In this document: positions 8,412-16,963 of the stretch, in pieces
Layout of the letters: each line of letters begins with the position of its first letter
How positions within the stretch are numbered: position 1 is the stretch's first letter
Assembly: GCA_937123825.1 (NCBI GenBank)
Contig: CAKZKQ010000092.1
Span: 18,984-82,983 of the forward strand
From: an uncultured Pseudomonadota bacterium
Lineage (GTDB): Bacteria > Myxococcota_A > Bradymonadia > Bradymonadales > GCA-2716585
Direction: 5' to 3'
Length of the DNA stretch: 64,000 nucleotides
Made by a program: the position numbers and the translations under genes
Notes under the pieces: generated by a model
Seen by the model: only the letters and a program-made list of their open reading frames with translations
Told to the model about the DNA's origin: nothing
The model's database searches: none

Positions 8412-9560
8412 ATGAAACCCATGGCCGACCAGCTCTTCTTGTCCGAAGAACACCGGATCTTCCGGACCCAGGTGCGCAAATTTGTCCAAACACACCTCAG
8501 CCCAAACGTCGACCAATGGGAACGCGACAAGACCTTCCCCCGCGAGGTCTATCAAAAGATGGGCGAGTCCGGCCTCTTGGGCGTCGGCATCCCGGAGGCC
8601 TATGGAGGATCTGGGGGGGATCTCTTTCACAGCACCATACTGGCAGAGGAATTGACCCGCTCGGGTTCATCGGGTCTGGGCGCCAGCCTCGGCACCATAT
8701 CCATCGCCATGCCCCCGGTGCTGATCGCCGGGACTGAAACACAGAAAACCACCTGGCTCCCCAAAGTCTGCAGCGGCCAGTGGATCTCTGCGCTGGCGGT
8801 CACAGAACCCGGCGCGGGCTCCGATGTCGCCTCCGTGCGCACCCGCGCCGTGCGAGATGGCGATCACTACATCGTCAACGGCGCCAAGACCTTCATCACC
8901 AGCGGCACCCGCGCTGACATCATCACCACAGTGGTCCGCACCGGCGGCGACGGCTTCGGGGGCATCTCGCTGCTGGCCATCGAACCCGACCCACCTGGCT
9001 TTCATGTCTCGCGCCACCTGGCCAAACTGGGCTGGCCCGCCTCCGACACCGCCGAGCTGGCCTTTGAAGACCTGCGCGTCCCAGTCGAAAACCTCATCGG
9101 CCCAGAGAACGGTGGCTTTGGCATCCTCATGCAAAACTTCGCCACCGAACGCCTGACACTGGCCATCACCGCCGTTGAAATGGCCCAGATGGCCTATGAA
9201 GAATCCCTCAAATACACTCGCCAGCGGCAAGCATTCGGCCGCCCTCTGACCGGCTTCCAGGTCACTCGCCATAAACTGGCCGAGATGGCCACGGGCATCG
9301 ACCTGTGTCGCACGTACAACTACGCGCTGGCCTCTCAGATTGTCGCCGGGCAATCCCCCATCAAAGAGGTCGCCATGGCCAAAAACGCCTCCACAGACAT
9401 GGCCTGCCGGGTCATCGATCAGGCCGTCCAACTCCACGGCGGCTTTGGCTACATGCGCGAATACCTCGTCGAGCGCCTCTACCGCGACATCCGCATCTTT
9501 CCCATCGGCGGCGGCACCCGTGAAATCATGAACGAGATCATCTCCAAAACCCTGGGATGA
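8412..9560 (+). CDS. Acyl-CoA dehydrogenase
   Basis: FAD enzyme oxidising acyl-CoA to enoyl-CoA. Family signatures include ALAVTEPGAGSD (FAD-binding), YIVNGAKTFITSG, RQAFGRPLTGFQ, VQLHGGFGYMREY and YRDIRIFPIGGGTREIM. The segment where many family members carry the catalytic Glu (YEGT) reads IGGGT here. A Glu in the ATERL segment is the likely base, as in the isovaleryl- and long-chain-type enzymes. ATG at 8412 has AAGGAG upstream; total 382 aa, normal. Divergent from serA. Substrate chain length cannot be told. Confidence 0.93.
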   Translation: MKPMADQLFLSEEHRIFRTQVRKFVQTHLSPNVDQWERDKTFPREVYQKMGESGLLGVGIPEAYGGSGGDLFHSTILAEELTRSGSSGLGASLGTISIAMPPVLIAGTETQKTTWLPKVCSGQWISALAVTEPGAGSDVASVRTRAVRDGDHYIVNGAKTFITSGTRADIITTVVRTGGDGFGGISLLAIEPDPPGFHVSRHLAKLGWPASDTAELAFEDLRVPVENLIGPENGGFGILMQNFATERLTLAITAVEMAQMAYEESLKYTRQRQAFGRPLTGFQVTRHKLAEMATGIDLCRTYNYALASQIVAGQSPIKEVAMAKNASTDMACRVIDQAVQLHGGFGYMREYLVERLYRDIRIFPIGGGTREIMNEIISKTLG

Positions 9561-9563
9561 AGC

Positions 9564-11762
9564 GTGCAAAAGCCTCTCAACACCCCTCCCAAACACCTCT
9601 TGCGCAGCCTGTGGATGCACGCCCTGCACACACTCGTGCTCTGGCTCACCATCACCGCGTGTCAAAGCCCATCCACCAACCCCACCGCCCCCCAACCCGA
9701 CACCGCCGACGCTCAAACCGACGACACACCGCCTCCCCAGGACACCCCTCCTGAACCCGAAGATCTCCAGAACACACCCGATCTCCAGGACGCCCCTGAC
9801 GAACCCGACCTCCCCACCGACGTCGCCCCCGACAACGACGTCCCCAAACCGCAAGACACCTCCACCGACGGCATCTCCGAACAAGAAGACACCCCCACCC
9901 CAAACGACGCCGCAGCAGACGCCGAACCAGACTGTGACACCCCACCCTGCGACCCGCCGCAACCCGAACTGTGCGCCACCGACAGCGATTGTGGCATCGG
10001 CATGCGCTGCGAATGCAACGGACAAAGCTGCGGTGAGGGTCAATGCGTGGCACGCCCGCTCAACTGCCCCACCGACGAACAAATCCCCGTGTGCGGCTGC
10101 GACGGACAGACCTACGCCAGCGACTGCATCCGACAACAAGCCAGCACCTGTCTCTTTGCCCAGGAACCCTGCGAAGAGATCGGCACCTGCATCGGCGATG
10201 AAGACTGCGACGCCAGCGAGTTTTGCGCCTTTGATGACGTCGAAGACCCCGGACTGCGCTGCGGACGCGGGGGCCGTGGGCGCTGCACAGCGCCCGCACA
10301 GTCATGCCCGCCGGGTTTTGACCCGGTGTGTGGCTGCGACGACCAAACCTACGACAACGCTTGTCTGGCTGCTCAGGCAGGCGTCACCATCTGGCTCCCA
10401 GGGGCTTGCCCACCGCGCATACGCTGCAACGGCCCCGACGAGTGCCCCGAGGACATGTTTTGCGAATGCGACGGCCAGTCCTGCGGCTACAACCGCTGCT
10501 TGCCCTCCCCTGCGGCCTGCCCCATCGAACCTGACCCGGTCTGTGACTGCCAGGGCACCACGCACCTCAATGACTGCTTTCGCCAGGTTGCCGGAGCGTG
10601 TCAGGCCCGCGACGAACCCTGCGAACCGACGATCGCCCTGTGCCGCAGCGCCAACGACTGCCAACCCGGCCAAGCGTGCCTCTTTGAAGAAGGTGTATGC
10701 CAGGAGCTTGGCGCTGAAGGGTTCTGCGTCGAAGTGCCCGAGTCCTGCACAGACGCGTTGGCGCCGGTGTGCGGCTGCGACGGACAAACCTACGACAACG
10801 CCTGTTTGGCGCTGCAGGCCGGCATCTCACTCGACGCACAAGGCCCCTGCCCCGACAACCCCCAGGCCTGCCAGAGCGACGCTCAATGCCCCGAAGGCTC
10901 GTTTTGCGAGTGCGCCCGGGGGGTATGCTCCAGCGCAGGTCAATGTATCCCCCTGCCAACACAATGCCCCGGTGACATTGACCCGGTGTGCGGCTGCGAC
11001 GGACAAACCTACGACAACGACTGCCTGCGTCAGCAAGGCGGGACCTGCGTCGTCCACCTGGGAGACTGCCGCGCCCAGCCCCCAGACGGCTGCGAGGACA
11101 ACACCCAGTGTCTGCCCACTGAGATGTGTGAGTTTGAACTCAACACCTGCCAACAAGACGATCGCCGAGGCGTCTGCATCGACCGGCCCGATGACTGCCA
11201 GGATGACATCCTTGGACCAGTGTGTGGTTGTGACGGGTTGACCTACCCCAGCAACTGCCAACGTCAGGCGCAAGGCATCGCGCTGGCCTACAGAGGCACG
11301 TGCGGCGACCCCCTACAGCGCTGCCAACGCGGCGATGACTGTGGTCCAGGGCGTTACTGCGAATGTTTTGAAGCCTGCGGCGCAGAGGGCTCCTGCCTCC
11401 CGGCGCCCGAGCAGTGCCCTCAGGTCAGCGACCCGGTATGCGGCTGCGACAACATCACCTACGACAACGACTGCCTGCGCCAGCAAGCCGGAACCTGCCT
11501 GCTTGATGAGGCCGCCTGCGATCAAAGCCCGGTGTGCGCTGAGTTTCTCGACATCCGCTGCCGCCAAGACCAGGTCTGTGATCCACCCCCCAACCAATGC
11601 GGGCGGTTTGACCTCGTGGGGCGCTGCGTCCCCCTGGTGTTGGACTGTGACTTTGACCTGATGGAGCCCGTGTGCGCATGCGACGGTCAGACCTTCACCA
11701 ACGATTGCCTGCGCATACGCGCCGGGTTGCCCAAAGACTACGACGGCCCCTGCCAACCCTGA
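9564..11762 (+). CDS. Lipoprotein with eight Kazal-type inhibitor modules
   Basis: 732 aa from GTG at 9564 (an internal ATG at 9615 is possible, but the longer form gives a basic n-region). A lipoprotein signal peptide ends in LTITAC. Residues about 35-125 are a Pro/Thr/Asp-rich spacer. After that the protein is Cys-rich, with eight copies of the Kazal core of the type PVCGCDGQTYDNDCLRQQAG (variants GCDDQTYDNAC, DCQGTTHLNDC, GCDGLTYPSNC, GCDNITYDNDC, ACDGQTFTNDC). These alternate with shorter CxxDxDC-type segments. Kazal domains are serine-protease inhibitors in animals; a surface protease-inhibitor or adhesion role here is inferred. Starts 3 bases after the acyl-CoA dehydrogenase stop. Confidence 0.88.
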   Translation: MQKPLNTPPKHLLRSLWMHALHTLVLWLTITACQSPSTNPTAPQPDTADAQTDDTPPPQDTPPEPEDLQNTPDLQDAPDEPDLPTDVAPDNDVPKPQDTSTDGISEQEDTPTPNDAAADAEPDCDTPPCDPPQPELCATDSDCGIGMRCECNGQSCGEGQCVARPLNCPTDEQIPVCGCDGQTYASDCIRQQASTCLFAQEPCEEIGTCIGDEDCDASEFCAFDDVEDPGLRCGRGGRGRCTAPAQSCPPGFDPVCGCDDQTYDNACLAAQAGVTIWLPGACPPRIRCNGPDECPEDMFCECDGQSCGYNRCLPSPAACPIEPDPVCDCQGTTHLNDCFRQVAGACQARDEPCEPTIALCRSANDCQPGQACLFEEGVCQELGAEGFCVEVPESCTDALAPVCGCDGQTYDNACLALQAGISLDAQGPCPDNPQACQSDAQCPEGSFCECARGVCSSAGQCIPLPTQCPGDIDPVCGCDGQTYDNDCLRQQGGTCVVHLGDCRAQPPDGCEDNTQCLPTEMCEFELNTCQQDDRRGVCIDRPDDCQDDILGPVCGCDGLTYPSNCQRQAQGIALAYRGTCGDPLQRCQRGDDCGPGRYCECFEACGAEGSCLPAPEQCPQVSDPVCGCDNITYDNDCLRQQAGTCLLDEAACDQSPVCAEFLDIRCRQDQVCDPPPNQCGRFDLVGRCVPLVLDCDFDLMEPVCACDGQTFTNDCLRIRAGLPKDYDGPCQP

Positions 11763-11779
11763 TCTCCAGCCCGACACAC

Positions 11780-11811
11780 AACGCTCAGCCATTGTCTGGG
11801 CGTTTGTCTTC
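11780..11811 (+). terminator. Probable terminator for the Kazal lipoprotein gene
   Basis: Stem AACGCTCAG / CTGGGCGTT (9 bp with one G-U) around a 7-base loop, followed by a T-rich run TTTGTCTT. It lies 18 bases after the Kazal gene stop and overlaps the stop of the convergent gene, so it may serve both strands. Confidence 0.5.
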
Positions 11812-13623
11812 CAACCAGTCTTCGCGCAGATGCACGCGGTGGGTGATGGAGCGCCGGGGACCGCTGCGCATCACATCATGCCAGACCTGAATCCGCGCTC
11901 GACCCGCGTTGCCAATGAGCAGATAAGGGGTGTGGTACACGGGATCGAGGTCATAAACCATGAATGAATGCCAATGGTTGCGGTTGTCCTCTTTCTTGCC
12001 ATAAATCGTAAAAATATCCCCGGGCAGCGTCGTCGGCGCCATGGCCTCAATCCGCTCATAAAATTGGTCGCGATCTTTGTAGGGGATCCGCTCTTCAGCG
12101 GCGAAGGCCAGCACATCAAAGATGTCGGGCCGAGCCTCGGCGGTTTTGACCAGACGCGAGACCTGACGGCGCCCAGCGCGCCCCAACAGCTCTTCAAAGT
12201 CGATCGTCCCTTTGAGTCGCTCACGACCCTGGCCCTTGGGCGCCCACCAGGTCCCACTCCAGCGCTCCACCGTGTCGTACACAAAGTCAATGCAGACTTG
12301 CGGCACGTTGGGGTCCCCATAGCGCGTATACACCGTGTAACGGTCCCCATTGAACTGGTAGCTGTGCGCACCGCGCTTGTAAGCCTGACGCCACAAGAGC
12401 CGCAAGATCCCGTCTTGCTGGCCTTCTTCCGTCTTGGGCTCATCAAAGCGCAGCTCCTCGCCCACCATCAACTCACCCGCCAGCAAGACCCCACGCTTAA
12501 GCGAAGCCCCTCGCCGGTCCAGGTTGATCCGCGCCAAAACCTCTTGGCGCTTCTGGGCACCGACGACCAACGCGACCACCGGCTCTGAGTTGCGGTAAAA
12601 CGCCGCCCCATCCAACTCACCCCCACTGCGCAACACCGCCCGGCCTCGCAAAAGATCAGGCTCGTGATGCGTGATCCGAAAAGCCTTGAGCGCCGCACGA
12701 GGGCGCAAACGGTTCAAATCCCACCCCAAACGCTGCTCAAGGCGCTCGCGCGACGTGGCCACCTGATCAAAGAGCAGGAGCCTGGCCCGCTCGCCTTTTC
12801 TGGCCCCATCGGCATAAAGATACGTCCACCGATCTTTGCGCTTCAGACGATAAATCCCATCCCCACGGCGCAGATAGATTTCATCCTCGTCAAAGAGCGT
12901 CGGCAAACCCACCCAGCGATAAATGTCCGCTGCGGCGCGAAAATCCTCGATGTAAAGCACCCCGTTGCGCAGCAAGAGGTGGCGCAAATGGGCCTTTTTA
13001 CGCCGGTAACGGTTGAGCAAGGGCCGCAACTTCTGCCAACGCCGCCCGCCAATGGGCGAGTAGAGCTTGGCGGGCCCTCCGGCCTTGGCGGTCCAGATCG
13101 ACTCAAACTCCCGCGCAGCACGCGAAGAGGTCTTGAAGTACTCGATCTGCTCCTGACTCAACCAGGGGCGACGATCAAAGAGCAACGGTGTAAACCACGC
13201 CACCAAAGCCTGGCGCCGGACCGCGTGATCATAAATCTCCATCCCTGAAGCGTCCGGCACCACATCCTTAAAATCGCCCACATCAGGAACCACCGCCGCC
13301 GAACGGCGGTCACGGCCCTCCAACAAGACCGACAACGCCTCCTGATCCGAACACACCATCACCTCGGCTGGCGCCGGTCCCTGGCGAGCCTCATCCAAAG
13401 ACTTCCAAGGGGTCTCGGGCACAAACGGCTCACACCCTTTCCAAGGCTTCGGCGCTTGCTCCTGCTTTGCAACCTCGGGCGTTGCCTCTTTGGCTTCCTC
13501 ATCAGGCGACGGGCGCTGAGCACCATCTTCTGAGGACCCTTCATCGGCCGACTCGGGAGTGCACTGGCAAAAGACCAACACCACCCCCACCACAATACAC
13601 CACCACACTTTGCTGCTTTTCAT
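11785..13623 (-). CDS. Large lipoprotein with possible NlpC/P60-like C-terminal domain
   Basis: 612 aa. Signal peptide with a cysteine (VVLVFCQC) suggests a lipoprotein, followed by an acidic/Gln linker to about residue 60. The central part is charged and unrecognised. Near the C-terminus PQVCIDFVYDT, then LPGDIFTIYGKKEDNRNHWHSFMVYD, then LLIGNAG place Cys, His and Asn in the order of papain-fold NlpC/P60 or DUF1287-type hydrolases. PGDI before the His also fits. The catalytic assignment is inference from motif order. Convergent with the Kazal gene; the gene upstream on this strand (FGE-like lipoprotein) is separated by REP-like copy B. Confidence 0.6.
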   Translation of the reverse strand: MKSSKVWWCIVVGVVLVFCQCTPESADEGSSEDGAQRPSPDEEAKEATPEVAKQEQAPKPWKGCEPFVPETPWKSLDEARQGPAPAEVMVCSDQEALSVLLEGRDRRSAAVVPDVGDFKDVVPDASGMEIYDHAVRRQALVAWFTPLLFDRRPWLSQEQIEYFKTSSRAAREFESIWTAKAGGPAKLYSPIGGRRWQKLRPLLNRYRRKKAHLRHLLLRNGVLYIEDFRAAADIYRWVGLPTLFDEDEIYLRRGDGIYRLKRKDRWTYLYADGARKGERARLLLFDQVATSRERLEQRLGWDLNRLRPRAALKAFRITHHEPDLLRGRAVLRSGGELDGAAFYRNSEPVVALVVGAQKRQEVLARINLDRRGASLKRGVLLAGELMVGEELRFDEPKTEEGQQDGILRLLWRQAYKRGAHSYQFNGDRYTVYTRYGDPNVPQVCIDFVYDTVERWSGTWWAPKGQGRERLKGTIDFEELLGRAGRRQVSRLVKTAEARPDIFDVLAFAAEERIPYKDRDQFYERIEAMAPTTLPGDIFTIYGKKEDNRNHWHSFMVYDLDPVYHTPYLLIGNAGRARIQVWHDVMRSGPRRSITHRVHLREDWLEDKRPDNG

Positions 13624-13772
13624 GGGCTTCCATGACCTCGCTGCTCAAACGACGGCGCGGCACCCTCCATGGCCCACACCATCCACACAGGGTGTGACAA
13701 CAAAAGGATGTGTCAAATTCCATCCTGGAGTGGGTTTGAATGTGGGTGAGGGGATGCGGGCTGGGGGGTCTC

Positions 13773-13824
13773 TGGGAAGGTCGGGGAGACCTTTACAAGT
13801 CCCTGAAAACAAACAACTTTTCCC
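13773..13824 (-). repeat. REP-like element, copy B
   Basis: Minus-strand reading: AAAAGTTGTTTGTTTTCAGG, then GACTTGT, then hairpin AAAGGTC-TCCCC-GACCTT. It lies 5 bases downstream of the FGE-like gene stop and about 150 bases upstream of the preceding lipoprotein gene. The core matches copy A almost base for base. Confidence 0.88.
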
Positions 13825-13828
13825 AAAT

Positions 13829-14770
13829 TCAAGGATTCATAGCGCACCGAAAGCCAACAAACCGCGTGCGCGCTTTGGCCTCAAAGGAAGAGCGCTTGGC
13901 GGTGCGCACACCATCATCATCGGATGAGTATGCGCCACCACGGACAGGGCGCTGGGCGGTGCGGGCTTTGTTGACGGGGTTGTCCTGCGGCGCGTTCATA
14001 TAAAAATCGCGGGTGTAGGTGTCCGCGACCCACTCATAGACGCTGCCAGCCATGTCGTAGGCACCGTAGGGGCTCATGCCTCGCTTGCCTTTGGACTTGA
14101 CAGGGCATGAGGTGCGTTGGCCACAGCCGTAAAGGGACTGCTTGATCATGCAGGCGCGCGAGCAGTCTGCCTTTTGGTTGCCCCAGGGATAGAGGCGCCC
14201 ATCGGTGCCACGGGCGGCCTTCTCCCACTCTGCCTCTGTGGGCATGCGTTTGCCGGCCCATTTGCAGTAGATCCGTGCGCCGTGCCAGGAGACACAGTTC
14301 ATGGGGTGGTTCTCGCGACCTTCCTGGCCATAATTGCATTGTTCGGGGCGCTTTTTCTTCTTGGCCTTGTACTCGCGGTAGAGCTTCTGGGTGTTGCGAC
14401 AGGGGCCTGCCTCGACGCACTTGCGCCAATCGGCCACAGAGATCTCCGTGCGATCGATCCAGAAGGCGTCGATGTTGAGGGTCTTCTGGGGGCGCTCTTC
14501 TTCGGTCCCCACGTCGTCCTTGCTGCCGCGCACAAAAGGTCCGGCAGAGACAAAGACCATCTCGCGTTGGTCCTTGCCGCGCACTTCGGCCTTGATGGCA
14601 GGCGCGGGCGGCGTCGCGGGCTCTTTGGGGACCTCTTTGACGGGCTGTGCAGCAGGCTTGGCGGGGGCATCCGCGGAGGATTTGTCAGGCTCAGCGGCGG
14701 GTTCACAGGCGACAAAGACCGCACAGAAGGCCAGGAGGAGCGCCATGGGGGATGTGAGTTGAATGTTCAT
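13829..14770 (-). CDS. Lipoprotein with formylglycine-generating-enzyme (SUMF1/EgtB) fold
   Basis: 313 aa. Start ATG at 14770 has AGAGGAAACG directly upstream. Lipobox in VFVACEP, then an Ala/Pro/Lys linker. The rest is the FGE-sulfatase domain: MVFVSAGPFVRGS, IDRTEISVADWRKCV, HPMNCVSWHGARIYCKWAGKRMPTEAEWEKAARG, LYPWGN, YDMAGSVYEWVAD, PVRGGAYSSD and GFRCA at the end. Many bacterial members of this family are not true sulfatase activators, and the catalytic Cys pair cannot be assigned here. The start overlaps the stop of the preceding gene, so the two are translationally coupled. Confidence 0.87.
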   Translation of the reverse strand: MNIQLTSPMALLLAFCAVFVACEPAAEPDKSSADAPAKPAAQPVKEVPKEPATPPAPAIKAEVRGKDQREMVFVSAGPFVRGSKDDVGTEEERPQKTLNIDAFWIDRTEISVADWRKCVEAGPCRNTQKLYREYKAKKKKRPEQCNYGQEGRENHPMNCVSWHGARIYCKWAGKRMPTEAEWEKAARGTDGRLYPWGNQKADCSRACMIKQSLYGCGQRTSCPVKSKGKRGMSPYGAYDMAGSVYEWVADTYTRDFYMNAPQDNPVNKARTAQRPVRGGAYSSDDDGVRTAKRSSFEAKARTRFVGFRCAMNP

Positions 14771-15672
14771 CGTTTCCTCTGCCAGTAGCCCAGCATGTAG
14801 CGTTGGCTGTCGGCCAAAGCAGCAAAGCCCAGGTGTTCTCGAGCCTTCAACTGAGCAGTTCGGTTCTCGGGCTGGGCGGACTCCAGTGGGGAATCTCCCA
14901 GAGAGAGCATGAGCCATTGAGAATGGGCATCATCGGTCGGCGCTGCGCCCATTCGTTCGGCCACCAACTCAGCAGGGCGCTTGCGCGCTTCAGGGTCAAT
15001 GGAAAGGCGCTCCACAGCCACGCCAGGGGTCGCGGACACCTGCTGCGCCTCAAAGTGTTCGCCCAGAAGCCCAGGGCCAAAGAGGGTCAACCAGTTGATC
15101 ACGTAGGTGAACTGACCCCTGGCGATCTCTCGGCCCGGGTTGTTCTCCAGGTCAATGGGCCCTTCGACCTCCAGCCCAAAACCGCGCCGCAAGAGCGCCG
15201 GGCTGTCGATGTTCTGAATGGAGTTGTCGTCGGTGTCGTGAGCGTGGCCCTGGAAAGGGTGGATCAACGCGGCGATATCTTTAAAGCGCCGCTTGAACAC
15301 TCTGGGGGCGCTCTGAGGGTTGCGCTCAAACCACTGGCGCTCCACACGCACGTCAATGCGCGTGTGAAAGACCCCTGTGTAGGGATGGGCGCCGGCGTGG
15401 AACTCAAGCGAGCGCACTGGAGCGCCCTGCGAGCGCCAGACCTTAAAGCGCAGCTCCTGATGGATGCCTTGCCCGACGCGCTCGTGGAGTTGCTCCATGA
15501 GCAACTGCGCCGTGATCGGCCTGGGGCGCCCACGCACGCCGATGTCCTGAAAGTGTTCGAACGCACCCCGGTTCCACCGGTCGAGCATGTCCAGCAGGAG
15601 GATGTGCGTGGCGTCATGGACCAGGTCGTGGTAGGTCGACATGCGCAGGTAGATGGAGTGATCTTTGAGCAT
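14767..15672 (-). CDS. Hypothetical protein coupled to the FGE-fold lipoprotein
   Basis: About 301 aa from ATG at 15672; an upstream start at 15696 is possible and no strong ribosome-binding site picks one. Soluble, His- and Arg-rich, with no signal peptide or membrane span. Segments such as YHDLVHDATHILLLDMLDRW and HPFQGHAHDTDDNSIQNIDS are not recognised as a known family. The stop overlaps the start of the FGE-fold lipoprotein by 4 bases (ATGA), so the two proteins are likely made together. Function unknown. Confidence 0.6.
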   Translation of the reverse strand: MLKDHSIYLRMSTYHDLVHDATHILLLDMLDRWNRGAFEHFQDIGVRGRPRPITAQLLMEQLHERVGQGIHQELRFKVWRSQGAPVRSLEFHAGAHPYTGVFHTRIDVRVERQWFERNPQSAPRVFKRRFKDIAALIHPFQGHAHDTDDNSIQNIDSPALLRRGFGLEVEGPIDLENNPGREIARGQFTYVINWLTLFGPGLLGEHFEAQQVSATPGVAVERLSIDPEARKRPAELVAERMGAAPTDDAHSQWLMLSLGDSPLESAQPENRTAQLKAREHLGFAALADSQRYMLGYWQRKR

Positions 15673-15809
15673 GGATGTGCTGTTGAGCGGCTTCAATCAA
15701 AGTTCTGCGGCACCCCTTTGCGCAGCCCGCATCAAGCCAAGGCAACGCCAACCCGCAAGGTTTCAGACAAATTTGCCCAGCAAGAGCCTTGTGGGTGCCA
15801 TGGAACACT

Positions 15810-16871
15810 TCAATTGAATTTTTGGATGCGTTCGGTCGCGCTTGAGTCTCGCGCGGCGATCGCCAATCTGAGCAGTTGCCGTCCTTGTTCAGCCGAACAC
15901 TGTGGCTCAGCGGAGCCAAAGATGGCGTCGATAAAGTTGCGCGTGGTGGCCTTGAAGTTCTGAGCCCAGTCCTCCTGCACTTCCCCAAAAGAAAAGAGCC
16001 GGCCATCGCGGTACATCTGCACCGGCGCGCTCATGGTCACATTGGCCGGCGAGGTGCGCAGCCAGATGATCCCTTTGGTCCCTGTCAACTCGATGCGGGT
16101 GTCGGTGGGATAGTGCGAGGAGCGGATGTACATTTCGGGGGAGTAGGTCAACTCCAGAGTTCCGGGGCAGTTGCGCCAACGGTGGCGCCACATCACCGAC
16201 GCGGGCGCGTCCACAAAGTAGCCCGGGTAGATCTCCGTGCGCCCAATCCAGGCGCTGAGTTGATCCACTTTGTCGAGCAAGTGTGTGGCCGACACCAACG
16301 CACCGTAAATCCCATCGAAGAGAAAGGGGCCGCCCCCGCACTTCTTCGGGTCAAAGCGCCACAGCCAGCTCTCGGGTCGCACCTTCCAGCCCCCTTCGGG
16401 AGCCCCCACGCCAACTTTGACGCGGATGCCCACAGGCTCGCCGATCTCCCCTGCCTCCAGATAACTGCGCGCATCGAGCAGCGGCGCGTGAGACAGGAGC
16501 GGTTCAGCAACGCAGAGGGTCAGGTTGCGCTTGCGGGCCTCGGCAATGATTCGATCCGCGTCGGCCACCGTCAACGCCAGCGGGCGCTGCACCATGACGT
16601 GCTTTCCAGCCGCCAACGCCTCAAGGATCATGGGGGCATGGAGGTGGTGCGGGGTCAGAATGTCGACCGCGTCTATATCGGGATCAGCCAGGATGGCCCG
16701 GTAATTGGTGTGGCAGACCTGGCTCCCCCACTGGAGCGCCTTGGAGATGGCGGTGTCCTCTCGAACATCGCACACCGCTTGAATGACCGCGCGGTCATCT
16801 TCTTTATAACCATCGGCGTGGAGCTGAGCGATCTGCCCTGCGCCGATGATACCGACCTTGATCGTCGTCAT
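15810..16871 (-). CDS. Gfo/Idh/MocA-family oxidoreductase
   Basis: 353 aa NAD(P)-dependent sugar/inositol-type oxidoreductase. The N-terminal Rossmann motif is VGIIGAGQIAQLHADGY, followed by DPDIDAVDILTPHHLHAPMILEALAAGKHVMVQRPLALT. The family motif EKP reads QRP here (residues 95-97): the usual catalytic Lys is Arg. A second domain follows with FLFDGIYGALVSATHLL, aligned to the substrate-binding HxxD-type helix. Starts with AAAGGAG about 12 bases upstream. A hairpin at 16896-16917 separates it from the E2-like gene. Confidence 0.85.
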   Translation of the reverse strand: MTTIKVGIIGAGQIAQLHADGYKEDDRAVIQAVCDVREDTAISKALQWGSQVCHTNYRAILADPDIDAVDILTPHHLHAPMILEALAAGKHVMVQRPLALTVADADRIIAEARKRNLTLCVAEPLLSHAPLLDARSYLEAGEIGEPVGIRVKVGVGAPEGGWKVRPESWLWRFDPKKCGGGPFLFDGIYGALVSATHLLDKVDQLSAWIGRTEIYPGYFVDAPASVMWRHRWRNCPGTLELTYSPEMYIRSSHYPTDTRIELTGTKGIIWLRTSPANVTMSAPVQMYRDGRLFSFGEVQEDWAQNFKATTRNFIDAIFGSAEPQCSAEQGRQLLRLAIAARDSSATERIQKFN

Positions 16872-16895
16872 ATCCAGGCTGTCTCCTTTCGGTTC

Positions 16896-16917
16896 GAGGG
16901 GCGCCGTGCGCCCCCTC
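16896..16917. other. GC-rich hairpin in intergenic DNA
   Basis: GAGGGGCGC-CGT-GCGCCCCCTC, an imperfect inverted repeat with one bulged C, between the E2-like gene and the Gfo/Idh/MocA gene on the same strand. No U-tract follows, so it could attenuate or stabilise RNA rather than act as an intrinsic terminator. Confidence 0.35.
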
Positions 16918-16963
16918 TGGGTCTACCCCACCACACCCAAAGGCGTCAATCCCACCCCCCCGA

